Assembly (NCBI GenBank): GCA_029582165.1
Contig: CM055870.1
Location: forward strand, 42,267,513 to 42,331,512
Direction: 5' to 3'
Origin: Portulaca oleracea
Lineage: Eukaryota > Streptophyta > Magnoliopsida > Caryophyllales > Portulacaceae
DNA: 64,000 bases
Shown here piece by piece: positions 1-10,290 of the stretch; position 1 is the stretch's first letter; every line of letters starts with the position of its first letter. The notes below the pieces were generated by a model. That model saw only the letters and a list, made by a program, of their open reading frames with translations, was not told the origin of the DNA and ran no database searches. Both the position numbers and the translations under genes were made by a program.

Positions 1-2
1 AA

Positions 3-812
3 GAACAAGCATTGGAGTTGCTTGAATGGTTGTCTAGGGATTCCTATGAATTTTAGCAACAAAGTGTTAGTCCTAGCTTCCAACCTCCTTATGTACCACT
101 CTCCGGGACCGAAATTGAACAATCATGTGAATACCCCGTGTATGTCGATGATCAATCTTATAGTGGGGATTATGTGGAAAACTGCTATGATCTTTCCCAA
201 AGTGTCGATGTTGAGTCTCCTTCCGTGTGCTACTTGTGTGATTCACCGTACCATAGTTCTAATTCTTGTTTCAAAGCTACATTGGCTACCTTCGAGGCGG
301 AAGCAGAAAAATTATGTGCGAACATGACTGAGTTGATGCGTGGATTTGTCCATGAGACTAATCATAGAGTAGAAACTCCTTCACAATTGGTTGATTTGAA
401 TGTTGAAGTAGATCATTCGTCATCTTTTAGTCTTGAAATGCAAGTTAATTCTTCTGTGTATGATGAGGATAATGATTACTATAGCCGACCATGCCTAGGA
501 ATACTTAGTGATTCCTTAGCTATAGCCCCACCTAGTGGGCATGAGGAACATTATGATTTTGTGTGTGCTGATGTAGAATTAGCTGAAAACATGCTTGATG
601 ATGAACCAATGTCCACACCATTGTCCATGTCTTTATGTGAAGAAAAGGTTGAGTTTCGTGAATGCCATGATGCTTGTGATGTAATTGAGCATGGTCTTGT
701 TGAGAGTGAAATAGAAACGGTTGTGATTGAATGTGTGCTTGATACTGATTTGTTCACTTTCATTGAGGATCATTGCATTAGTGAGGCATTAGCTACCCTT
801 TTGAGTCCATAG
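3..812 (+). pseudogene. Retrotransposon Gag C-terminal part with CCHC zinc knuckle
   Basis: One frame is open from position 3 to 812 apart from a TAG near 54. It contains CYLCDSPYHSSNSC, a CX2CX4HX4C knuckle used by retroviral-type Gag proteins to bind genomic RNA. The rest is acidic and rich in Asp, Glu, Ser and Val, with no further domain I recognise. The N-terminal capsid part is outside the window. The in-frame stop near 54 shows decay. Downstream, where pol would be expected, an acidic frame continues instead (827-1417). Confidence 0.7.
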
Positions 813-826
813 TTGTTTGAACTTGG

Positions 827-1417
827 TTGTTGACAATGATGCTTTTGATGATGACATGCTTTATGAGTTATCCTTCTACTTTCACTTTTGATGTTGTTTT
901 GAATGATGCACCTTTGTCTTTTGATGTTGATAGTTCTTCTAGTGAGTCTGAAATTGATGAAGGTGAAGATGTGCTTGTGTGTGATGTTAGGAGTGTTATG
1001 ATGTGGTCTAACCCTCTGTTTTCCTTATCACCTATCGATGATTATGATGATTGTTTAGATGAAAGTTGTTATTTGGAATTTGTGTATGATAAAAATTGCA
1101 TGGAATTTGAGTGTGAATCATTGTTGGCATCCAAACATTTGTATGAGTATGTTCAAGATTGTGTTGTATTGTTCCCTCCTGTTGATTTGTATACCCAATC
1201 TCCATTTACAAATCAATGGGAGGATCCTTTTGTCATGTCTCACTTCATCGTGCCTAGAAAAGCCTTGTGTATTCATGCATTTCATCATTTCTATGACTTT
1301 TCTAAGGCATTTGATAAATTGTTAAGGGCACTAATGTTTGTTTATGTGCCAATGCGAGTGTGCTCTTACTTACACCACTCTGAGATGCATGAGAGGATGC
1401 ATGATTTGTTACTCTGA
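827..1417 (+). pseudogene. Acidic reading frame of unknown function following Gag
   Basis: About 196 codons in another frame than the preceding Gag piece. The true junction is near 885, where a one-base shift moves the acidic frame. Composition is very rich in Asp, Glu, Ser, Val and Phe (runs such as SSSSESEIDEGED), with no RT, integrase or protease motif. It ends inside a 34-bp tandem repeat. It may be an extra ORF of a non-autonomous element or a diverged Gag tail. I do not recognise a family. Confidence 0.5.
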
Positions 1418-1476
1418 GATGCATGAGATGATGCATGATTTGTTACTCTAAGATGCATGAGAGGATGCCTGATTTT
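1381..1476 (+). repeat. 34-bp tandem repeat, about 2.8 copies
   Basis: Units start at 1381, 1415 and 1449. Each begins TRAGATGCATGAGAKGATGC; the third is truncated. The unit contains ATGCAT-type palindromes. It overlaps the end of the acidic frame, and its length is not a multiple of three, so copy number changes would shift the frame. Confidence 0.85.
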
Positions 1477-2903
1477 CTTTTAATTTGGGGTGCTTGCTTA
1501 CTTACTTCTGTTTCCTTTGAGGATAAAACAACCTCTTTGTGTTGGAGTGGGAGGGATGTTTGCATTCCGGTTTTTGAGTCTAAGAAAAGAAAAAAAGAGT
1601 TGTTTTCTAAATATTTTAGTTTGTTTTCTTAGTTCTTAGTCGCTGGTGTCTTGTATAGTTTGTTTTTCCTTTTTGATCTTGCATGTGAACCATCACACAT
1701 AGTATGCTTTTCTTGTTTATTTCTAACCTTCGATGTGATGTTCGTTGGATCGCGGATTGAGTGCTTTTGATTGAAGATCTTGAGGTAATTTCTTTCCGCC
1801 CTCTCTTTATGTTAATATATCAATGATCCATGTTGCATGCTTGATTTCTCCTTTTTGGTGGCGAACCCCTTGAGTGTGATTGTTGGGAATATTTTGTTGT
1901 TGGAGCCGTGTGGGCTCGGGTCGCCACCGCTTTTTATGTGATAAGTGTTTTGTATATATGCTTTTCTTGGTTTTCTACCTTACTTGAGACACCCTTCTCA
2001 TGATGGAGACATTGTGATGTCTTGTGTTGGAGTGGGGGGTGCTATTTTCCATTTTTCATGGGTAGACCACCTAGTTGTTGAGTCTTTTATTTTCGTTTTT
2101 CGTAGTGTGTATCCAAAATCTAAAAATATTTTGTGTGTGAAAGAAAAAAGGGGAGAAATGTTGTGAAAAACCAAAAAGTTTCTTTTTCTTTTTGAAGATG
2201 TTTCCGTTCACAGTTGTGTAGATAGTCGTCTAATCAGTTGATTCAATCAGTTAGAAGCGGGCGGTATGAATAATGGTAGGCCATCGGAAGGATTTTTCCA
2301 TGACTTATCTCTATTAGACCTCTACATGGAATGGGAAAGCGGAATCCTCAAATCTTACATACTTTGACCGTGAATTCTTTCCTAAGTTGGACGGTTTTAG
2401 TTGTTCAATTGCTTAAGCTCTTAATTAATGAATTAATTAATTATTGTCGGGCCTACCGTCATGGGTTGGTTTGGGTGGATCGGCACCCTATGCCCCTTAA
2501 GTGCAATGACTCACGTATGGAGAAACCCAGGAGGGAGGGTAACCCTTTGCGAAGGCCGGTGCTTAAATCCCGCAAAACCCGACACAAACGCTCTAAAAGA
2601 CACAAAACGGATTGAGTAGAAAGAAAAGAGCGAAGCAAGAAAAAGAGAAAAAGAGTTGGGCAAATGAATTGTAAGAAAGAGCAAGAAAAAGTAGAAAAAG
2701 AAAGAAAAGAGCGAAGTAAGAAAAAGAAAGAAAAACCAAGAGTGAAGTATGATAGATAATCACGAGCTTGAGCATGAGAACAACTCTGATTGTCTGGTTT
2801 AGGATAGGAAGGACCGACTAGAGCCCACTTGCACATATGCACGAGGTGTTTTGCTCATCAGGAAGTGTTTTGGTTCAAAATTTCAAAGATTGGCAGTTTT
2901 CCA
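1477..2903 (+). other. 3' untranslated region of Athila-like element 1
   Basis: No supportable ORF. A block at about 1740-2175 is clearly homologous to 6820-7240 in the neighbouring element: shared stretches include GGCGAACCCC, GGAGCCGTGTGGGCTCGG followed by GTCGCCACC, and a degenerate form of the motif ACAATGAGGACATTGT followed by a G-rich purine tract. At about 2610-2740 there is an A/G-rich low-complexity stretch whose minus-strand ORFs I regard as shadows. Confidence 0.65.
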
Positions 2904-3096
2904 ACCTTCGTGTCTTAATTTGTTTATACTTGCTTCTTCCAATTGATTGTTGAGGCAGGTTGGGGAACTAGGTGCATGATTGGGGACTGGAATATTTTCT
3001 TTACTTTTGTTTTGTTTTGTCTTTCCGTTTTCACTTCTTTTTCTTTCCCCTTTTTCTTTTCTCGGGCTTTTGTGGGTATAGTTGCTATAAACCCTC

Positions 3097-3249
3097 ACGA
3101 GACCTATCTCGTCCACCCGGGCTGCCGGGGGATTTAAAGGGTTTGATGCATACGCTAAATGCATCTGCGATTCCTGCGAAAGTGAGTTAGGTTTTAGTTT
3201 TCTTTTTCTAGTCGTTTTCTTTGTTTTTAGTTTGCTCGGGGCGAGCAAA
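3097..3249 (+). other. Conserved row of predicted RNA hairpins before the 3' LTR
   Basis: Four inverted repeats in about 150 nt: ACGAG/CTCGT (3097-3112), CCCGG-GCTG-CCGGG (3116-3129), GATGCAT/ATGCATC with loop ACGCTAA (3145-3165), and TTTGCTCG-GGG-CGAGCAAA (3231-3249). Related copies lie at 3754-3905, 16991-17133 and, on the minus strand, 58130-58257. The stems are better conserved as pairs than as sequence (see findings). Function unknown. Confidence 0.7.
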
Positions 3250-3266
3250 CCCTTGCGTGGGAGTGG

Positions 3267-3560
3267 TGTTCGGTCTCGTTTTGAGCCGAATTCTTCTCTT
3301 TATTAGGGTGTTTTACATGTTCTAACCCCGTGTTTCATGTTAGTTATGAGATTTTTCTAGTTTTGTAGAAAATAAAAGAGTGACCCAAAATAGAGCCAAA
3401 ACGGAGCAAAACGCATCAAATAGAGGAAGAGGCAGAAGGATGGCTCGCCCGAGTCACATCCTGGCTCGCCCGAGTCAAGCAGCTTGAAGATTAGCAGACT
3501 TGCCGACCAAAGTTGAACCAAGAAGAAGTGAACCAAGAAGAACTTAAACAGAAGATTAGC
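3267..3560 (+). repeat. Partial LTR, family A (duplicated copy)
   Basis: Starts TGTTCGGTCTCG after a G-rich tract and matches the first part of the full LTR at 3925. It stops where the second copy of the 657-bp duplication begins. It carries two copies of GGCTCGCCCGAGTC, at 3442 and 3463. Confidence 0.85.
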
Positions 3561-3924
3561 ACCTTCGTGTCTTAATTTGTTTATACTTCCGTCTTCCAAT
3601 TGATTGTTGAGGCGGGTTGGCGAACTAGGTGGATGATTGGGGACGAGAATATTTTCTTTACTTTTGTTTTGTTTTGTCTTTCGGTTATCACTTCTTTTTC
3701 TTTCCCCTTTTTCTTCTCTCGGGCTTTTGTCGGTATAGTTGATATAAACCCTCACGAGACCTACATCGTCCACCCGGGCTCCCGGGGGGTTTAAAGGGCT
3801 TGATGCATACGCTAAATGCATCCGCGATTCCTCCGAAAGTGAGCTAGGGTTTTTAGTTTTTCTTTTTTGTCCTTTTCTTTGTTTTTAGTGTTCTCGGGGC
3901 GAGCAAACCCTTGTGTTGGAGTAG

Positions 3925-5212
3925 TGTTCGGTCTTGTTCCGAGCCGAGTTTCTTCTCTTTTATAGGGTATATTTGCTTGTTTTAACCCCGTGTTTCATGT
4001 TAGTTATGAGATTTTTCTAGTTTTGTAGGAAAATAAAAGAGTGACCCAAAATGGAGCCAAAACGGAGAAAAACTCATCAAATAGAGGAAGAGGCAAAAGG
4101 ATTGCTCGCCCGAGTCAAGCAGCTGGAAGATTAGCAGACTTGCCGACCAAAGTTGAACCAAGAAGAAGTGAAACAGAAGGTTGGCTCGCCCGAGCAACAT
4201 ACTGGCTCGGTCGAGCCATACCTCTGCAAAACCACCATGAGAATGTTGAAAAATTGGCTAAGGCAAGGAGAAACCAGAGGGCTGGCTCAGCCGAGCAAGG
4301 GCCCAGCTCGACCGAGCTTAGCACTTGAGCTGCCGAAGAGAAGCTGCTAAGAAGACATGGTGCGACTGTCCAGAACCCTGGCTCGCCCGAGCCAGGGGGT
4401 GGCTCGCCCGAGCCCCTCTAGTTTTCTGCTTTATGTTTAGATTTGAAATGCTGCGTTTTGTGTAACAGTTTGGGATAATTATAAATACTCTTAGCTGCGA
4501 TTTCATCCAGATAGTTTTAGCTTAAGTTTTAATTTGTATTAATCCAAGTTTTAATCAATTAGCCTACGTAGTTTAGGAGTAGAATTAGATTAGATTTAAT
4601 TGCTTTCTTTAATTGTTCTTCAAGTTTTCTTTGATTCTTCAAGCTTTCTTTGATTTCTAGCATTTGTTTTCAAACTTTCTCAAGCTTTCTCAATTCAAGC
4701 AAGTTTCCATTGAAGTTTTACAAGCTTTCTCTCTCTTCTTTCTCTCTCTAATCTCCATTGTTGACTTGATTTCAAAGCTTTCTAGGGTTAGCCACATCAA
4801 ATCCATCTTTTAGTGGGGAGGAGGGTCAAGGAATTCCATTCTACTTCCTAGTGAGAATTCGGGAGATCCTTGGTAATCCAATCAACAGTTTCTTGTTTGT
4901 TCCGGGGAAATTGCAAAGGTAGATTGAAGGTTAGAAGATTTTGGTCATCAAAGGTATAATTTCTAGTCTCTAATTTCATTGTTCATTCTAGATTTTCATT
5001 CCTTGCTTTAATTGTTTTATTTGATTTCATGCTTTTAATTGCTTTCTTTGGTTCATGCCTAGATTAGATTTAATTGCTTTATTTACATAATTTACCTCTT
5101 TTCCGCATTGAGAAAACCCCTTTACATAAACTGATTACCTCAATCAAGCCTAACACCCATCCCTGTGGACCGACAACCTTAACTTATAAAACCACAAAAA
5201 TTACAACCGAAT
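3925..5212 (+). repeat. LTR, Athila-like family A
   Basis: Begins TGTTCGGTC after a GTGTTGGAGTAG purine tract and ends near CAACCGAATA. Its last part contains ATCCCTGTGGACCGACAACC, matching the inner end of the minus-strand LTR at 56565 and, more loosely, 30581. It contains a palindrome cluster (4103-4414), a TATA box at 4480, CT-rich leader sequence at about 4600-4760, and no PBS after its end. The missing PBS argues that it is a 3' LTR rather than the 5' LTR of what follows. Confidence 0.8.
4103..4487 (+). promoter_or_regulatory. LTR-A promoter: paired palindromes 21 bp apart plus TATA box
   Basis: Words of the form GGCTCGCCCGAGCC start at 4103 (single), then in pairs 4183/4204, 4284/4305 and 4380/4401. 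The start-to-start distance within every pair is 21 bp. TATAAATA lies at 4480-4487, 66 bp after the last word. Position in U3 upstream of TATA suggests enhancer-like sites; this is inference from layout. Confidence 0.7.
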
Positions 5213-5221
5213 AGTTCTTTA

Positions 5222-5776
5222 GTGGTAAAGGAAGACGACACATCCAATGCCACTTTCTCTTACATTATGGCCAAGAAGGAGGTAGAGTGTATGGTCCAGG
5301 ACCTTTGCAATGCTCTCGGCCTTCCTGAGGACGGTATCTTCTACGGGGAATGTGTCAACTTTGATGACAAAGAAGCCATGCGAGCCCTCATCTATTGGAG
5401 GAGACGGTATCCTAAGGTTCGGACCTGAAAACTGCAAGTCCATTAGCCGAGCAATTCTAAGGCCAGAGACTTTTGTAATCTGAGCGTCCGCATCTTTCAC
5501 CGCATCATTTCCAACTCCGTCTTCGGCCGCGACACCGGACGTTCAAGCATCCAAAAAGACGACCTCTTCATCCTCTACAACGCGGTCAATGGTCGCCGGG
5601 TCAACACCGGCTCATGCATCTTCCACTGTCTTTGGGAAATAAGCCTTGAAACTCGGAACATGACCCTTGGCATGGGTCACATCATCTGCCATTTTCTAAT
5701 AAAGAAAGGGTTCGAGTCTTATCTAGCCAAGTGGACTCCACGGTACTTCCCTGATCCTATCGTGAAAATGGAATAA
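5222..5776 (+). pseudogene. Remnant of plant transposon / Athila env-like ORF, N-terminal part
   Basis: Two frames together read as one damaged protein. The second part contains IFHRIISNSVFGRDT, then KDDLFILYNAVNGRRVNTG, and a hydrophobic stretch GHIICHFLIKKGF. This pattern resembles the putative plant transposon protein domain common in Athila-type ORFs located after pol. A stop at about 5426 and a frame change break it, and a TAA at about 5774 ends it. No catalytic residues are recognisable. A Gag-proximal ORF is the alternative reading. Confidence 0.5.
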
Positions 5777-5864
5777 AGAAAGTGTTCGCCTAAGGAAAAT
5801 GGAATTCTTGGAGAAAAACAAAACGCGAACACTTTACCGCCACTGAAATGATTCCCATAGCGTC

Positions 5865-6242
5865 GTGGTTCACTTGAGCGATGACCATGCCGAGAAGCAA
5901 TTAGATGTCACCGACCAACGCAATTGGTCGTGTGGTCAAACATTTGGGAGCGATGACCATGCCGAGGAGGAGGGTGAAGAAGAACCTGAGGAAGAGGAAG
6001 AAGAGGGTGAAGAAGAACAAGAGGAAGAAGCCAAACCGAGCCAAGCAAGGGACGCCGCCTTGGAGCGTATCAGTGAACAACTCCAGGAGCTTCACGATGA
6101 ATTTGAAGAACAGCGGGAGCTTATTCAAAACCAACAGACCCTGATCGAAAACTTGCAAGGGCTGATTGAGACCCAACAAGAGATGCTAGTTAGCATCCAA
6201 TCGCAGCTCCAACCCCGTCCTCCTCCGGGAGGGTCCGCTTGA
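5865..6242 (+). pseudogene. Acidic linker and coiled-coil C-terminus of the same ORF
   Basis: About 90 residues from 5950 form a Glu-rich run (EEEGEEEPEEEEEE) followed by a predicted coiled coil with regular Leu/Ile spacing (RISEQLQELHDEFEEQ and onward to LVSIQSQLQ), then RPPPGG and a stop at 6240-6242. Acid run plus coiled coil at the C-terminus is often seen in Athila env-like/ORF proteins. It lies about 90 nt after the preceding remnant and is probably the same broken gene. Confidence 0.5.
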
Positions 6243-7631
6243 GGATCGTTTGTAAGCATTCCAGCCCCCACCCGATCTTTATCACTGTTTTTACTTACTT
6301 TATTTTGTGAAGTATAAGTGTGGGAGGATGCTTCATCGGGGTTTGGATGCAAGGTCTGATGGTTTTGGTTTGTTGGCATCTCGATTTCTTTTGGCACGTT
6401 TTAGCATGTTTTGGGGATGTTTGTTTAGGATGCTCGGGTTTGGCTTGCGTTGTTTGTCTTTTGATTGTAGCGGGGATGTCTTTTGGTTGTATGATGATTG
6501 TCTTTGTGGGCTAGGGACGGTATGTTTCATCATGTTTTGAATGTATTTTGGTTGTGGCTGGGTTTGTAAGAATGTTGTTTGAAATTAATGATATGAATCG
6601 ATTGTTTTGGTCAATGTGTATTGAATTTCACCCTTATTTCCCGCCTCAATGAGTGAGATTCGGGGATAAGGTAAGCAATTGCAATGTACATATTGTTTAT
6701 AGTTTTCTTTCAGAGTCTAGTTCGTTTTTTCTTTTGCTTTTGTTTGCAATCTCGCATGTGAATTTTGTCACTTGTAAAGTCGTCTTTTTCTCTAATATCG
6801 TTTTGATTCACTTGAACGACAACTTCGGATCGCATTTTCAACGCTTATGAAGAGCTTGAGGTAATATCTTTCCACCTTACTTTTTCTTATGTGAATTCTC
6901 ATCATGATCCGTTGCATGCTTGATTTTCTTTTGGATGGCGAACCCCTTTGAGTGTTTGTGTTGGGATATATTGTTGGAGCCGTGTGGGCTCGGGTCGCCA
7001 CCATTTTTACTTGCTAGATGTTTGTGTTTGTTTGTTTTTGTAGGTTCTCTACCCTTTTCATGTGACACCTTCCCACAATGAGGACATTGTCGCGTTTTAA
7101 GTGTTGGGGGGGGGGGATATTCTGTTTCAAGGGTAGATCACCTAGTAGTTTGATCTTTGTTTTCTTAGTTTTTGCCTAAAATTTGAAAAATTTTCGTGTG
7201 AAAAAGGAGAAAAAAAAGGGAGTGAAAACCTTAAAAGTTTTTCTTTCAGTTTTTTTTTCGCTTTGTTTCTTAGATCTTGTTGTCAAAATTGAGAAGTCGT
7301 TCTTAATATTCTTTAAAAGTAATCGATCTGAGCATTTTCGACCCTATCTCGGGTTCAAGTCAAGACTTACCCTAAATAGACTCCCTTCATTGAATGTCTA
7401 GTGAGACCCCCGATTCCTTTCTTGTTCCGATTGGAACCGGGAGATTCTAGGGGTTTGTGTCCGAGTTTGTTTTATTTTCTCGTTTAGCAAAAGCAAAAGC
7501 AAAAAGTTCAAAAAAAAAGAAAAAGAATTCATAAGATACAATAACTTGATTAAGTGGAGCGTGTCGCTGAATGACACTAACCACCTTACACTTAGCAAAC
7601 CTACACGGGCCCGGTATCAGTGGTACGGCAC
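6243..7631 (+). other. 3' UTR of Athila-like element 2, upstream part
   Basis: No supportable ORF. It shares a long block with 1740-2175. At 7075-7090 is the inverted-repeat motif ACAATGAGGACATTGT, followed about 20 nt later by a G9-type tract (GTTGGGGGGGGGG), which looks like an extra polypurine tract. The end is interrupted by the copia element at 7637. Confidence 0.6.
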
Positions 7632-7636
7632 GGATA
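7632..7636. repeat. Target-site duplication of copia element, left (GGATA)
   Basis: GGATA immediately precedes the left LTR and recurs at 16363-16367 immediately after the right LTR. Confidence 0.95.
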
Positions 7637-8496
7637 TGTTAGGTTTTAGGTTATCTATTTTCTAAACAGATACAGATTAATTAGCGGAATATTCATAACT
7701 ATTATAAAACAATTAATCATAACAATTGCAGAGACTTTAGTAATTATACCTGATCACTAATTCCTGTTGATGAAGAGGTTGACCTTCCAGATTCCAACGC
7801 TGAAATCCTCAACTGAAAAGTCCACGCAACATTCCGGGAACCCTATTGCTAGATCGACCCAATCGAGACGAATCTTAATCTAAGATGTATGTAAGATTGT
7901 TTCGGGAAACAGAGAATGTTTCCTGAAACTAGAACTACAAACTAAAAGAGAGAGGAACTCAGGAAATCACCTTAGTATCTCTCTAAGAGTCTTAAGCAGT
8001 TGGTGTTGAATAGTCTCTCCCAGAGACCCCTTTATATAGTGTTTAGAAAACCTAGTGAAAGGATTCAAAACCCTAAAGGGCCGACTTAACGCAACAGCAG
8101 ATTTCTCAGGCCCAATACGGTCCGTGTTCAATCAACACGGTCCGTGTTGGTCTCCAGAAAAGTCCATTAAATCGGCCCATGGACACCACGGACCGTGGTG
8201 TGTGAACACGGACCGTATTGGGTCAACACGGTCCCTGTTGAACCCAATTCGGTCCGTGTTGGGCTGATTTCTCACAGAAATCAATTTCTAACTTTTCTAA
8301 ACGTGATACAATATCACTTAGGTTACATACATTGTTCCAGGGCACTGACTTGTGTGACCCAGTAGGACCAAATAATATAGTTGTAATTAAACATATTTAA
8401 TTAATAATTATAGAGGTCTCTAGCAAGACATATAATTACTATATTACTTTGGTTTAATCTTCGTGTATATCGAACATTGTCGGTTCATTCCCAACA
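7637..8496 (-). repeat. copia 3' LTR
   Basis: 860 bp. On the minus strand it starts TGTTGGGAATG and ends AACCTAACA. A TATA-like box TATATAAA is at 8031-8038. Six words with core ACGGTCCGT or its complement have cores at 8117, 8137, 8188, 8208, 8228 and 8249, upstream of that TATA. Confidence 0.95.
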
Positions 8497-8509
8497 ATCT
8501 CCCACTTGT
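8497..8509 (-). other. copia polypurine tract
   Basis: The minus strand reads AAGTGGGAGAT directly before the 3' LTR start, a typical Ty1/copia plus-strand priming tract. Confidence 0.85.
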
Positions 8510-9793
8510 CCCACAAGTGTTCGATTCCTTGAATTCCCTTGTCACTTACTGTCTCTAGTTCGGATAGGGTAAGCTAAAGTCATCCTTATGTAAGACCCGA
8601 ACGTTCCTCAATCTCCGAGTTTAGACTTTGAAAAAACAGACGATCAACTATTGATTCAACTTAGCTCGGCCAAGCATTTTCAGTCCAATCTCACCGAGTG
8701 GCCACCGAGACAACTGTCCCTAATAGGGATGACAATGCCATCTTGTTCAGACACACATTCTCACATGATCCAACTGTAACCCAGACACCGCCTTTATAGC
8801 CTACTGTTACGAAAGGCGTTTGACGCGCTCCAAAGTCACAGCAGACCATGTAGTCTATGTATTGAACTCAGGATTTAGGAAATTTGAGTAGTGAGAGCTC
8901 TTATGACATTCCTAACTTAAAGAGCTTCCACTGCGGGTCAGTTCGGTAGTTGTTCTCAACAATACCCATGTGATTGATTTATGATGTCATCACATCACCA
9001 TGATCACGAAGCTTGATCATCACCTCAATCCTACATGCTAATGGTGTTGATATTATCACTATTCCTACGTGATAATACAATTAGGAACCAGGTCGACTGT
9101 CGACCAAGACAAGCGTTATCAAGTTCACTAATAGGGTTTCAAAAATCGGACCTCATCCAATTTCCCATTTTGAATGCGCTAACCTTTTTGGACATTTACA
9201 AAACTCCAAACCACAATTGATGTAAATTTTGGAATCTTATTCTTAATGATGAATCAACAAGGTCATAATTCATGAACAATTCATGTAAATTTGACTTGTT
9301 AATATTCCGGAATATGTTTAATACCTATTGCCCATGCATGACTATCATGCTATAACTACAACAGGGGTTTAGTACAATATTTGCAATGAACCTCGCACAT
9401 ATACCATCTCACTAATGACCTTTCATAAAGGAAGATATTTCCGGAACACATGTTTGGATTCATAGTGAGCTTCCGTTCCTTTGCTTGAGTGATGGCTCCT
9501 ATCAACAAGGCTCCATTTCTCTCGCAAGGCTAGAAACATCACCCAGCTCTAAAAACGAACTTCGTAATCCTAACAGTTTCTGCCACAACTTCTAAAGTCA
9601 TGCCATACTTGTCTTATTTGTAGAATTAACCGCATGTCATGTTAGGAACTTCTTCTAGTTCACCTCAATACCACTCAAAATAGATCGGATTTATCTGACC
9701 TTTCAGATAATCCTATTTCTCTACATGAATGTAGCATCAATGCAACTCTTCATACTTAGCTTTTATCAACCACTTTAGACTTAGGACACATCC
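8510..9793 (-). other. copia internal region, 3' end
   Basis: Located where the RT end and RNase H would be. I see no intact ORF and did not find convincing RNase H motifs. The region is heavily mutated. Confidence 0.4.
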
Positions 9794-10290
9794 TTAGTTT
9801 TGCTTATACATATACAATGTATATGTTATGTTGGACATTGAACATCTCATGGCATACATTAATCTCATGCCTGAAGCATGAGTTATATGTCTCATCCTTC
9901 TTAGAACTTCTGATTGTTTTGAGATAATCAAATTCCGTAAGGATATGCCATGATGTTTGGAAATTAATCCATTCTCCAAGTAAGTTGAACTATTCAACAC
10001 CTAGTTAACTTTGATTCAAACAATCAAAAATAATTAATCTATCATTATAGTTCTAGTCTCCAAGAAAATTCTTAGCCCCACCAATCCTTCACTTTGAAAA
10101 AATATTTCCAGGTCAACCTGAGTAGAAGCAACATTGGAATATTCTTCTCAGTAGGCAGTATGTCAATCATATACAATATCAGAGAACGCATTGCTCCCAC
10201 TGAACTTCTTGTAAACACAATATTATCTTTGGCACTTCCCAGTTTGTCAAACCTTTTTGATATCCTTGTCAAGAAGGTCAATGATTCCAA
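9794..10290 (-). pseudogene. copia reverse transcriptase, C-terminal remnant
   Basis: Minus-strand frames give ILYMIDIL where copia RTs have the YVDD catalytic box, then KYFFKVKDWWG resembling the following F-mKDLG segment. After a frame change comes LMYAMRCSMSNITYTL, resembling the conserved AMLCTRPDI segment after the RT palm. The catalytic YVDD is replaced by YMID, so this copy cannot be active. Confidence 0.75.

Larger units (their letters stand above)
2904..4180 (+). repeat. 657-bp tandem duplication spanning the internal/LTR border
   Basis: Copy 1 is 2904-3560; copy 2 starts at 3561 with the same words (ACCTTCGTGTCTTAATTTG). Both copies carry the end of the 3' UTR, the polypurine-like tract and the first 300 or so bases of the LTR, so the LTR start TGTTCGGTC occurs twice (3267 and 3925). 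The copies differ by scattered substitutions and one 21-bp indel, so the duplication is not recent. Confidence 0.9.
1..5212 (+). mobile_element. Athila-like LTR retrotransposon 1, 3' portion, apparently without pol
   Basis: From the left edge this reads as gag C-terminus with a zinc knuckle, a long acidic reading frame, a long 3' untranslated region, a tandemly duplicated 3' border and a 1.29-kb LTR ending near 5212. No protease, RT or integrase motif occurs between the zinc knuckle at about 228-270 and the first LTR start at 3267. The 3' UTR and LTR ends match those of the second Athila-like element (5213 onward) and the minus-strand one at 56565-64000. The right edge is set by the LTR end; the next base belongs to another element's reading frame, so this copy appears to be inserted there. 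The 5' half and the left target duplication lie outside the window. The family assignment is inference from those shared blocks. Confidence 0.75.

Noticed and set aside
2459..2842. 127-codon minus-strand frame
   Set aside because: Runs through an A/G-rich low-complexity stretch; Phe/Leu/Ser composition is an artefact and it overlaps a retroelement 3' UTR.
4041..4350. Overlapping frames on both strands of about 65-95 codons
   Set aside because: They are translations of the GGCTCGCCCGAGCC array inside the LTR, open in several frames because of GC-rich repeats.
3925..5212. Initially read as the 5' LTR of the element following at 5213
   Set aside because: No primer binding site follows, and the downstream 3' LTR at 17150 belongs to a different LTR family.
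5213..6242. Host gene with acidic coiled-coil protein
   Set aside because: Broken frames, flanks shared with Athila-like elements and position before a retroelement 3' UTR point to an element ORF.
8055..8267. 70-codon plus-strand frame
   Set aside because: Translation of the copia LTR word array, on the wrong strand for the element.
7637..8496. Initially read as a 5' LTR of a plus-strand element
   Set aside because: PBS and polypurine tract positions and minus-strand pol motifs show it is the 3' LTR of a minus-strand copia.
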